Shown piece by piece: positions 1-5,928 of a stretch of 5,998 nucleotides of DNA. The DNA is from Candidatus Omnitrophota bacterium. Lineage in GTDB: Bacteria > Omnitrophota > Gorgyraeia > Gygaellales > Profunditerraquicolaceae. The notes below the pieces were generated by a model. It made no database searches. It worked only from the letters and a program-made list of their open reading frames with translations, and was not told the origin of the DNA. Every line of letters starts with the position of its first letter. The first letter of the stretch is position 1. Made by a program: the position numbers and the translations under genes. Location: NCBI GenBank assembly GCA_028713875.1, contig JAQTNM010000098.1, positions 1 to 5,998 on the forward strand, in the 5' to 3' direction.

Positions 1-797
1 ATTTACATATTCAAAAGGGCTCCACAGAAGCCGCGTTCAGGCGTGTACCTATCTCCGTGCCGTCCATCGAAGAGTTGGGTCTGCCTGATGTGGTGCTTGA
101 GCTGGTGCGTAAGCCCAACGGCCTGGTCCTGGTTACCGGCCCTACGGGGATGGGCAAGACCACCACCCTTGCCGCGATGATCGAGCTCATTAACAACGAG
201 AAAGAGTATTTAATTATCTCAATTGAAGACCCCATTGAATTTATCTTTAAGAATAAGAGATCCATAATCAAACAAAGGGAGGTTTATGCGGATACGCATA
301 GTTTTGCCGCAGCGTTAAGCCATGCCCTGCGCCAGGATCCCAATGTTATTGTAGTAGGCGAGATGCGCGACCTGGAAACCATATCCACTGCTATTACTGC
401 GGCTGAAACCGGGCATCTGGTTTTGGCGACTTTGCATACGCCGGATGCGCCTCAGACCATAGAAAGAATACTTGACGTATTCCCGCCTCACCAGCAGGAG
501 CAGGTGAAGCTGCAATTGGCGGATTGTTTGCAGGGAGTGCTGTCCCAGCTTTTGCTTCCCCGTGCTTCTGGAAAGGGCAGGGTCCTGGCGACCGAAGTGA
601 TGATAGCTAATCCCGGCATACGTAATCTTATCCGTGAGCATGAACTGGAACAAATACCCACCCTTATGCAGACGGGAAGCCAATACGGCATGAAAACAAT
701 GGATAAATCCCTGAAGGAACTCTTTCAAAAAGGATTGGTCAGCCTGGACACGGCTATGTCCAAGGTTAAAAATACCGAGGAATTCAATCAGTTATGA
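1..797 (+). CDS. pilT: Type IV pilus retraction ATPase PilT (3' part, 5' end outside window)
   Basis: This is the C-terminal part of a PilT-family secretion ATPase, the cytoplasmic hexameric motor that depolymerises type IV pili and drives twitching motility or DNA uptake. The reading frame is open from position 3 (264 codons visible), so the gene begins before the window; a GTG at 57 is in frame, but family-like sequence (QKGSTEAAFRRVPI) precedes it and it is not the start. Visible motifs are Walker A GPTGMGKTTT (138-167), the Asp box IEDPIEF, the QREV...DTHSF segment, Walker B VIVVGEMRD (about 345-371), the His box TGHLVLATLHT, and GIRNLIRE (615-638), matching the PilT AIRNLIRE motif needed for retraction. 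That motif argues for PilT/PilU rather than the extension ATPase PilB. The usual GSGKS is GMGKT here. The stop overlaps the next start as ATGA. PilU is the main alternative. Confidence 0.93.
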   Translation, partial: LHIQKGSTEAAFRRVPISVPSIEELGLPDVVLELVRKPNGLVLVTGPTGMGKTTTLAAMIELINNEKEYLIISIEDPIEFIFKNKRSIIKQREVYADTHSFAAALSHALRQDPNVIVVGEMRDLETISTAITAAETGHLVLATLHTPDAPQTIERILDVFPPHQQEQVKLQLADCLQGVLSQLLLPRASGKGRVLATEVMIANPGIRNLIREHELEQIPTLMQTGSQYGMKTMDKSLKELFQKGLVSLDTAMSKVKNTEEFNQL

Positions 798-1294
798 AAA
801 TACAGGGCCAGGCCATAAAGTTAGGAGACAATATAAATACGGATTTCATAATATCCGGCCGTTATAAATTCGCCATAACCGACATGAAAGAGCTGGCTAA
901 GCACATTATGGAAGACATCGACCCGTTTTTTCCTTCAAAAATAAAGCCCGGCAGTTCTATTATCGTTGCCGGAAGGAATTTCGGCATGGGTTCATCCAGG
1001 GAGCAGGCACCCTTGGTTATAAAAGAATCGGGTATAGTCTGTGTTTTAGCCAAGTCCTTTGCCCGCATATTCTACCGCAACGCTTTTAATATCGGCTTGC
1101 CGTTAGTGGAAGCGGATACCGACAAGATAGCGGAGCGCGATGCATTGGAGATAGATTTGGATAAAGGCAGGATTAAAGATTTTACTAAAGATTCCGAACT
1201 TCAGATAAAGAGCCTGCCTCCCTTTATGCAGGAACTTTTAAAAGAGGGCGGGATAGTTAATTATTACCGTAAACACGGAGAATTGAAGGTTTAA
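794..1294 (+). CDS. Aconitase / 3-isopropylmalate dehydratase-type small (swivel) subunit, LeuD/HacB family
   Basis: This is the swivel-domain subunit of a two-subunit hydro-lyase of the aconitase superfamily, 166 residues, the usual length of the short archaeal-type LeuD/HacB proteins. Key motifs are GDNINTDFIISGRYKF (residues 11-26), which carries the substrate-specificity loop, GMGSSREQAP (64-73), which supplies the catalytic Ser and substrate-binding Arg, and SFARIFYRNAFNIGLP (88-103). The loop reads GRYKF rather than the GRYL common in isopropylmalate isomerases. Since isocitrate and malate dehydrogenases follow, I infer a role in citrate/isocitrate isomerisation. Isopropylmalate or homoaconitate isomerisation cannot be excluded, so I give no gene symbol. 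The 4Fe-4S large subunit it needs is not in this window. It starts within the pilT stop (ATGA); the nearest Shine-Dalgarno-like GAGG (777-780) is 13 bases away, so translational coupling is likely. Confidence 0.85.
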   Translation: MKIQGQAIKLGDNINTDFIISGRYKFAITDMKELAKHIMEDIDPFFPSKIKPGSSIIVAGRNFGMGSSREQAPLVIKESGIVCVLAKSFARIFYRNAFNIGLPLVEADTDKIAERDALEIDLDKGRIKDFTKDSELQIKSLPPFMQELLKEGGIVNYYRKHGELKV

Positions 1295-1295
1295 A

Positions 1296-2375
1296 ATGAC
1301 GCATAACATAACTCTGATACCGGGAGATGGGATTGGTCCGGAAGTAACTCTCGCCGCCAGGAAATGTATTGAGGCCACGGGGGTTAAAATAGAATGGGAA
1401 GAGGTGATTGCCGGAGAGGAGGCTCTGAAAAAACACGGGGATATCTTACCGCCCAATGTCCTGGAGTCTATAAAAAGAAACCAAGTTGCCTTGAAGGGGC
1501 CGATAACCACTCCGATAGGCACAGGATTTCGTTCGGTCAACGTAGCGATAAGGCAGGCATTGGATCTGTATGCCTGCGTGCGGCCGGCAAAGTCATATCC
1601 CGGGGTAAGGAGCCTTTATAAAGACGTGGACCTGGTGATTATCCGGGAAAACAGCGAAGATTTATACGCAGGTATTGAGTTTGAGGAGGGCAAGGCCGAA
1701 ACCCTGAATCTTATCGCGCAGATCCGCAAATATGCCCAAAAAAATATCCGTACCGATTCCGGGATTTCAATAAAGCCTATTTCCAGGTCTGCTTCCGAAA
1801 GGATTATCAGGTTCGCCTTTGAATATGCGCTTGAAAATAACCGTAAAAAGGTCACCGCAGTGCATAAAGCAAATATTATGAAGTTTACAGACGGGCTTTT
1901 TTTAAATACCGCCAGGGAAATAGCAAAGGAGTATGCCGGAAAAGTAGCATTTGAAGAAGCGATAGTGGATAATATGTCCATGCAGCTGGTGCAGAGGCCC
2001 CGGAATTACGATGTACTGGTATTGCCCAATCTTTACGGGGATATAATCTCGGATCTATGCGCCGGATTGATCGGCGGGCTGGGTGTCGCCCCGGGAGCAA
2101 ATATAGGCGAGAAAATAGCTGTTTTTGAGGCAGTGCACGGTGCTGCTCCAAAATATGCAGGTCAGAATAAAGTTAATCCCGCAGCAATGATCCTTTCCGG
2201 GGTCCTTATGCTCAGGTATCTCAGAGAGGGGGCTGCTGCGCAAAAACTGGAGAACGCCGTCAGGCAGGTATTGCAGGAAGCTAAAAGCGTGACCTATGAT
2301 TTAAAGCCCAGCCGCGATGACCCTACCAGCGTAGGAACCCGGGAAATGGCCGAAGCCATTATCTCAAAAATATGA
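1296..2375 (+). CDS. icd: Isocitrate dehydrogenase, short beta-decarboxylating type
   Basis: This 359-residue enzyme of the isocitrate/isopropylmalate dehydrogenase family most likely oxidises isocitrate to 2-oxoglutarate and CO2. The N-terminal IPGDGIGPE is family-typical. The substrate loop has S80-V-N82 followed by R86 and LDLYACVRP with R96; Ser-x-Asn here marks isocitrate enzymes, while isopropylmalate dehydrogenases have Glu-x-x-Leu and homoisocitrate dehydrogenases lack this pair. Further active-site residues are R117 (REN), Y124 (DLYAG), K191 (HKANIMK), D225 and D249/D253 (YGDIISD). The cofactor segment is HGAAPKYAG with K286 and Y287, plus Y334 in VTYD. These match NADP-binding positions of E. 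coli Icd, although the protein is short like NAD-dependent forms, so the cofactor is open. GAAGGT at 1285-1290, 5 bases before the ATG, is a good ribosome site. The gap from the previous gene is one base and the stop overlaps the next start (ATGA). Confidence 0.9.
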   Translation: MTHNITLIPGDGIGPEVTLAARKCIEATGVKIEWEEVIAGEEALKKHGDILPPNVLESIKRNQVALKGPITTPIGTGFRSVNVAIRQALDLYACVRPAKSYPGVRSLYKDVDLVIIRENSEDLYAGIEFEEGKAETLNLIAQIRKYAQKNIRTDSGISIKPISRSASERIIRFAFEYALENNRKKVTAVHKANIMKFTDGLFLNTAREIAKEYAGKVAFEEAIVDNMSMQLVQRPRNYDVLVLPNLYGDIISDLCAGLIGGLGVAPGANIGEKIAVFEAVHGAAPKYAGQNKVNPAAMILSGVLMLRYLREGAAAQKLENAVRQVLQEAKSVTYDLKPSRDDPTSVGTREMAEAIISKI

Positions 2376-3295
2376 AAATAAGCATTATAGGCGCAGGAAA
2401 CGTAGGCGGCTTAACCGCAATGCGGCTTGCCCAGGAAGGCCTGCAGGATATATTTCTGATCGATGTTGCCAAGAACGTCGCTCAGGCCAAGGCTTTTGAT
2501 ATGGAGGATGCGCAGTCGATACTAAAACATAATTATCGCATCCGTGCCGGTGAAGACATATCTCTAATAAGAGATTCAGATATAATAGTGGTTACCGCCG
2601 GTTTTGCGCGTTCCCCCGGCATGACCCGCGAAGACCTGCTGAACAAAAATGCCAGGATACTCAGAGACATATGCCTGAGCATAAAAAAGCTTGCTGCCGG
2701 TTCTATAGTTATAGTGGTCACAAATCCCCTGGATTTAATGACCCTCTTTACGCTTAAATCAACGGGTTTTGACCCGGCTAAGATTTTAGGCATGGGCCCT
2801 ACCCTGGATGCATCCAGATTTGCCAACCTTATCTCCCGGGAGTTGAATATATCTGTGAACGACATTACAGCCTGTGTCATCGGCAGCCACGGCGAAGGTA
2901 TGATCCCATTACCCGGATTTACTACCGTAAAAGGCGTGGCTTTGGATGAGGTTATGGATGACGTTAAAATAGGAACCCTCATACAAAAAACACTTAACCG
3001 CGGAAAAGAGATAGTGTCTTTATTGGCCAGCGGCAGCGCTTACTTCGCGCCTTCGGCGGCAATAGCCGAAATAGTGCGAGTCATTGCCAAGGATGAAAAA
3101 CGCGTTTTAGGAGTTTCCGCTTATTTAAACGGAGAATATGCGATTAAAGATGTTTGCGCCGGCGTCCCCTGCCGCCTGGGCAGGGACGGGATAGAAAAGA
3201 TTATCGAGCTGGATTTAAACAGCCGGGAAAAAGAAAGTCTTTATGCGGCTGCGGCAAAGCTTAAGGAACAGTATAAAAATTTAATGACAGAATAA
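2372..3295 (+). CDS. mdh: Malate dehydrogenase, LDH-like type (NAD-dependent)
   Basis: This 307-residue cytoplasmic enzyme interconverts malate and oxaloacetate. It has the Rossmann motif GAGNVG (residues 8-12 region) with an acidic residue D31 at the end of the second strand, which favours NAD over NADP. The mobile loop reads TAGFARSPGMTREDLL, with R80 and R86 in the malate-dehydrogenase pattern; lactate dehydrogenases have Gln at the specificity position. N118 (VTNPLD), D146 and R149 (LDASRF), and the catalytic H173 (GSHGE) are all present, so the active site looks complete. The segment GMGPTLDASRF differs from the GMAGVLDSARF common in this clade. Length is normal for the family (about 305-320). 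No strong Shine-Dalgarno precedes the ATG, so translation probably depends on the ATGA overlap with icd. It ends in a TAATG overlap with lpdA. Confidence 0.93.
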   Translation: MKISIIGAGNVGGLTAMRLAQEGLQDIFLIDVAKNVAQAKAFDMEDAQSILKHNYRIRAGEDISLIRDSDIIVVTAGFARSPGMTREDLLNKNARILRDICLSIKKLAAGSIVIVVTNPLDLMTLFTLKSTGFDPAKILGMGPTLDASRFANLISRELNISVNDITACVIGSHGEGMIPLPGFTTVKGVALDEVMDDVKIGTLIQKTLNRGKEIVSLLASGSAYFAPSAAIAEIVRVIAKDEKRVLGVSAYLNGEYAIKDVCAGVPCRLGRDGIEKIIELDLNSREKESLYAAAAKLKEQYKNLMTE

Positions 3296-4587
3296 TGGAT
3301 TATGACCTTGCGGTAATCGGCGCCGGCTGGGCGGGATTTAATGCGGTTTTAAAGGCAAGGGAATCAGGCTTAAAAACCGTCCTCATTGAGAAAGAACAGC
3401 TTGGCGGCACCTGCCTTAACCGCGGTTGCATCCCCACCAAAACCCTTATCCAGTCCGCCAAAACATACTCTCTGGCCAAAAAATCTTCAGTATTCGGCAT
3501 CGAAATAAAATCTGCAAGCATAAATTTTAACGAGATCCAGGCCAGGAAAGATAAGATAATCAGCCAATTGCGTCAGGGTATGAATTTTATGCTAAAAGGC
3601 ATTGATTTTATTAATGCCCGGGCGCAACTTCTCGGCCCGGATCGTTTAAGGGCAGGCAGTAAAGAATTAAGCGCAAAAGCCATCCTTGTTGCCTGCGGCT
3701 CAAAGCCGGCGGAGCTTGAAAAATTAAGATTTGACCATAAAAAAATAATCTCCAGCGACGATATCCTTAATTTGAAAGAACTTCCGCGTACCATTTTGAT
3801 CATAGGCGCAGGGGTTATAGGATGTGAATTCGCCGGTCTTTTTTCGTCTTTGGGGGTAAAGGTTTGCCTGGTTGAGAAGATGTCCCAGCTTTTGCCGGGC
3901 GAGGATAACGAGATAGCCAGAAGGCTACGGGCTGTTTTTAAAAAGAAAGGGATAGAGGTCAATACAGACAGCGACGCCGCTGATTTTAATTTTGATGATT
4001 ACGATTTAATTTTACTGTGTATCGGGCGCACGCCGAATCTTGCCGATTGCGGTCTGGAAGAGGCGGGGATAAAAGTAGAAAAAGGCAGGGTCGTTACCGA
4101 CGAATATCTGAAAACGGATACCCCGGGAATCTATGCTGCCGGAGACTGTACCGCCAAGGTGATGCTCGCGCATTTTGCCGCCTATCAAGGGCGCCTGGCC
4201 GCAGGCAATATTGCCGATCCTTGCGGGCCGGAAAAAGCCGATAACGTCAACATCCCCAGCTGTATTTTTACCGACCCCGAGATCGCAAGCGTAGGGCTGA
4301 GCGAAGAAAAAGCAAAAGGTCGGGGTATAGATATTGAAATAAGCAAGTTCGACTTTATGGGCTCGGGGATGGCGCGCATTATGGATGAGGGGGAAGGGTT
4401 TATCAAGATAATCTCGGATAAGAGCACAGGCCGGATATCGGGGGCATCGGTGATCGGGCCCCGCGCAACCGAGCTGATTGCGACTTTAACCCTGGCTCTT
4501 TCGGCAAGACTGACGGTTTCGCAGGTCAGTAAGGCTGTATTCGCCCATCCTACCATATCCGAGTCAATAGGAGAAGCCCTGAGGTGA
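3295..4587 (+). CDS. lpdA: Dihydrolipoyl dehydrogenase (E3), short form
   Basis: This FAD flavoprotein reoxidises dihydrolipoyl groups of 2-oxoacid dehydrogenase or glycine cleavage complexes and passes electrons to NAD+. It shows the FAD motif GAGWAG (residues 9-14), the redox disulfide GGTCLNRGCIPTK (C40, C45), the NAD motif GAGVIGCEFA (171-180) with acidic E194 favouring NAD, the second FAD motif AAGDC (281-285), and the C-terminal HPTISE with H418 and E423 forming the catalytic base pair. At 430 residues it is shorter than the usual 450-480. Much of the shortfall lies at residues 221-240, where the beta-meander before LCIGR is nearly absent, and the tail stops seven residues after HPTISE. 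Since all active-site motifs are intact, I judge it functional. It starts by TAATG overlap with mdh and no close Shine-Dalgarno is visible. A mercuric or glutathione reductase is less likely given the neighbours. Confidence 0.92.
   Translation: MDYDLAVIGAGWAGFNAVLKARESGLKTVLIEKEQLGGTCLNRGCIPTKTLIQSAKTYSLAKKSSVFGIEIKSASINFNEIQARKDKIISQLRQGMNFMLKGIDFINARAQLLGPDRLRAGSKELSAKAILVACGSKPAELEKLRFDHKKIISSDDILNLKELPRTILIIGAGVIGCEFAGLFSSLGVKVCLVEKMSQLLPGEDNEIARRLRAVFKKKGIEVNTDSDAADFNFDDYDLILLCIGRTPNLADCGLEEAGIKVEKGRVVTDEYLKTDTPGIYAAGDCTAKVMLAHFAAYQGRLAAGNIADPCGPEKADNVNIPSCIFTDPEIASVGLSEEKAKGRGIDIEISKFDFMGSGMARIMDEGEGFIKIISDKSTGRISGASVIGPRATELIATLTLALSARLTVSQVSKAVFAHPTISESIGEALR
4582..4587 (+). promoter_or_regulatory. 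Ribosome binding site of lipB, overlapping the lpdA stop
   Basis: AGGTGA, an exact match to part of the anti-Shine-Dalgarno consensus, lies over the last codons and the TGA of lpdA and three bases before the GTG at 4591. It supports GTG as the lipB start and links its translation to lpdA. Confidence 0.5.
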
Positions 4588-4590
4588 ACT

Positions 4591-5232
4591 GTGGATCTGG
4601 AAGTTTTTGATCTCGGACTCATTGATTTTGGCTCGGCATGGCAATTTCAGAAAGATACGCTTGCCAGGGTATGCAATAGCGATATCCGCGGCGCCTTGAT
4701 AATTTGCAGCCATTATCCGGCAATTACTTTGGGGAGGCTGGCAAGGATAGATAATGTCTTGATAGCTGCATCAGGGTTGGATGAGCGTAAGATACCTCTT
4801 TATGAAATAGAACGCGGGGGCGATGTAACCTATCATGGGCCGGGGCAGCTTACGGTTTACCCCGTGTTTAATTTAAATTATTTTATTAAAGATATCCGTA
4901 TTTTTTTAAGGCAATTAGAAGCGTTGGTCATAGATTTGCTGTCAGACTTTGGAATTTCCGGCACAAGATACCCCGGCCTGACCGGGGTATGGGTTGAAAA
5001 AGCAAAAATAGCCTCCATTGGTATTGCGATTAAGAGGTGGGTTACCTATCACGGTTTAAGTATAAATATAACAAAGGATGACCTGGGAAATTTCAGTTTA
5101 ATCAGGCCCTGCGGTATGGATATCAGGATGACAAGCCTGGAATCAGTTTTAGGCAGGCCTATTAATAAAGAAATTCTGAAGAGAGGCTTAATTTGCCGGT
5201 TTAAGGAGAAATTCAGCGATATTTTTAGGTAG
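4591..5232 (+). CDS. lipB: Octanoyl-[carrier protein]:protein N-octanoyltransferase LipB
   Basis: This 213-residue protein transfers octanoyl groups from acyl carrier protein to the lysine of lipoyl domains, the first step of lipoate synthesis in the cytoplasm. It carries the LipB signature RGGDVTYHGPGQL (residues 75-87), the GVWV...KIASIGIAIKRWVTYHG segment with catalytic K139, and the PCG motif with the nucleophile C174, so both catalytic residues are present. Length matches the family (about 210-230). The GTG start is supported by the AGGTGA just upstream and by family-like sequence (VFDLGLIDFGSAWQFQ) from the first residues. It sits three bases after lpdA and upstream of a lipoyl-domain gene, its probable substrate. 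Lipoyl synthase LipA is the expected partner but is not seen here. A lipoate-protein ligase (LplA) is unlikely because the LipB Cys/Lys pair is intact. Confidence 0.94.
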   Translation: MDLEVFDLGLIDFGSAWQFQKDTLARVCNSDIRGALIICSHYPAITLGRLARIDNVLIAASGLDERKIPLYEIERGGDVTYHGPGQLTVYPVFNLNYFIKDIRIFLRQLEALVIDLLSDFGISGTRYPGLTGVWVEKAKIASIGIAIKRWVTYHGLSINITKDDLGNFSLIRPCGMDIRMTSLESVLGRPINKEILKRGLICRFKEKFSDIFR

Positions 5233-5255
5233 ATTAGCCAGGATATCTCAAACAG

Positions 5256-5262
5256 AAGGAGG
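5256..5262 (+). promoter_or_regulatory. Strong ribosome binding site of the lipoyl-domain gene
   Basis: AAGGAGG is a full-strength Shine-Dalgarno sequence. It lies only 2 bases before an in-frame GTG at 5265 and 11 bases before the ATG at 5274. Two bases is too close for normal initiation, so the ATG is preferred, although its spacing is slightly long. Its strength suggests the small carrier protein is made in excess over the upstream enzymes. Confidence 0.6.
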
Positions 5263-5273
5263 TTGTGAAAAAG

Positions 5274-5513
5274 ATGACTAAAGTTGTGCTGCCGGAATTA
5301 GGAGAAGGCATAGAGAAAGCAACTGTATCGTACTGGTTCTTGAAGGCGGGAGACCATGTTAATGAGAAAGAAGACCTGGTAGAGTTAGCCACTGACAAGG
5401 CTACTTTTAATTTACCCAGTCCGTGCTCCGGCGTAATTTCCGAGGTTTTATTTCAAGAAGGGGATGCGGTAAATATCGGCCAGGTGCTGGCGACAATCGA
5501 CGAAACACAATAA
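5274..5513 (+). CDS. Stand-alone lipoyl (biotinyl/lipoyl-attachment) domain protein, E2-like
   Basis: This is a single lipoyl domain of 79 residues. It begins MTKVVLPELGEGIEKATVSY, as E2 acyltransferases of 2-oxoacid dehydrogenases do, and carries the attachment motif ELATDKAT with the modified lysine at K42, flanked by the symmetric turns KAGD and EGDAV. A true E2 continues into a linker, a peripheral subunit-binding domain and a catalytic domain of more than 200 residues; this gene stops after VLATIDETQ and a transcription terminator follows 38 bases later. It is therefore a free carrier, like glycine cleavage H protein in role, though its sequence is E2-like. Placement behind lpdA and lipB makes it a likely substrate of both. 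I chose ATG 5274 over GTG 5265 from ribosome-site spacing. The E1 partner is unknown. A biotin carrier is less likely, since those usually have MKM around the lysine. Confidence 0.87.
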   Translation: MTKVVLPELGEGIEKATVSYWFLKAGDHVNEKEDLVELATDKATFNLPSPCSGVISEVLFQEGDAVNIGQVLATIDETQ

Positions 5514-5551
5514 TATAAGCAAAACCGGCTCTTTAGGCAAAGTTGTTAAAG

Positions 5552-5578
5552 AAGGCGCACAACTCAATGCGCCTTTTT
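5552..5578 (+). terminator. Rho-independent terminator closing the operon
   Basis: An 8-base perfect stem AAGGCGCA (5552-5559) pairs with TGCGCCTT (5568-5575) around an 8-base loop and runs into five T residues (5574-5578). It follows the lipoyl-domain stop by 38 bases, so it marks the 3' end of the pilT-to-lipoyl transcript and separates it from the unit that starts at 5613. Confidence 0.85.
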
Positions 5579-5612
5579 ATTGGCTTTAATGGCTGTCCCA
5601 GGAAAATATTCA

Positions 5613-5642
5613 TTGACAAGATTATGGTTTAGATAGTATATA
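5613..5642 (+). promoter_or_regulatory. Sigma-70-like promoter of the helix-turn-helix gene
   Basis: A perfect -35 box TTGACA (5613-5618) is followed after 18 bases by TATATA (5637-5642) as -10 box; GTATAT one base earlier gives 17-base spacing. The surrounding DNA is AT-rich and the position, after the terminator and about 45 bases before the start codon, fits a new transcription unit. This is the only convincing promoter I see in the window. Confidence 0.7.
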
Positions 5643-5674
5643 TTAAGATACGTGTAATTATCGTAGATATCTCT

Positions 5675-5682
5675 AGGAGGTG
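5675..5682 (+). promoter_or_regulatory. Ribosome binding site deciding the start of the HTH gene
   Basis: AGGAGGTG is a near-complete Shine-Dalgarno sequence ending 6 bases before ATG 5689, ideal spacing. The in-frame GTG at 5680 lies inside this site and cannot be the start. The ATG at 5710 is too far downstream to use it. Confidence 0.75.
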
Positions 5683-5688
5683 GTGCAT

Positions 5689-5913
5689 ATGTCAGCGCAT
5701 AAAGAGATCATGACCGCCAAAGAGCTGGCCGCCTATCTTAATATACATACGCTTACTGTCCAGCGCTATGCCCGTGAAGGCAAGATCCCCGCTTTTAAGA
5801 TCGGTACCGACTGGAGATTCCATAGGAAATACCTTGAGCGCTGGATCAGGGATAAATCTTCCTGCAACCTCCGGGGCAAAGAGGCGAAAAAATACATTTT
5901 AGAGAAAGGCTAG
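5689..5913 (+). CDS. Small excisionase/MerR-like helix-turn-helix DNA-binding protein
   Basis: This 74-residue protein is almost entirely one DNA-binding domain of the excisionase-like HTH_17 type. The fold is recognisable from MTAKELAAYLNIHTLTVQRY (residues 8-27; helices 1-2), followed by AREGKIPAFKIGTDWRF (28-44; the wing) and RKYLERWI (46-53). The short tail to residue 74 is basic. Such proteins occur as phage excisionases, but also as small regulators beside sensor genes. I see no integrase, attachment site or phage gene here, so a regulatory role is more likely; its target is unknown. It has its own promoter and a strong ribosome site and is followed 15 bases later by another gene, probably in the same transcript. 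It could also bind its own leader, but no clear operator is visible. Confidence 0.82.
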   Translation: MSAHKEIMTAKELAAYLNIHTLTVQRYAREGKIPAFKIGTDWRFHRKYLERWIRDKSSCNLRGKEAKKYILEKG

Positions 5914-5928
5914 TAAAAGTCTTCGCTG

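Noticed and set aside
1616..1981. Long antisense open frames opposite icd, mdh, lpdA and pilT.
   Set aside because: They lie fully inside well-supported genes, have no family motifs, and are expected by-products of codon bias.
1296..2375. 3-isopropylmalate dehydrogenase (LeuB) paired with LeuD.
   Set aside because: The Ser-x-Asn pair at residues 80-82 and the KY cofactor segment are isocitrate dehydrogenase traits, and malate dehydrogenase follows.
5512..5589. After the lipoyl-domain stop, the +1 frame reads on in a protein-like way (SKTGSLGKVVKEGAQLNAPF), hinting at a frameshifted longer E2.
   Set aside because: It ends at a stop after about 25 codons, overlaps the terminator hairpin, and shows no binding-domain or acyltransferase sequence. 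The domain in frame 0 is complete, so a frameshift is not needed.
5649..5665. Possible hairpin or operator TACG...CGTA in the leader of the HTH gene.
   Set aside because: Only four base pairs around a nine-base loop; too weak to call a riboswitch or operator.
5689..5913. HTH protein as a phage excisionase marking a mobile element.
   Set aside because: No integrase, attachment-site repeats, tRNA gene or other phage genes are visible in the window.
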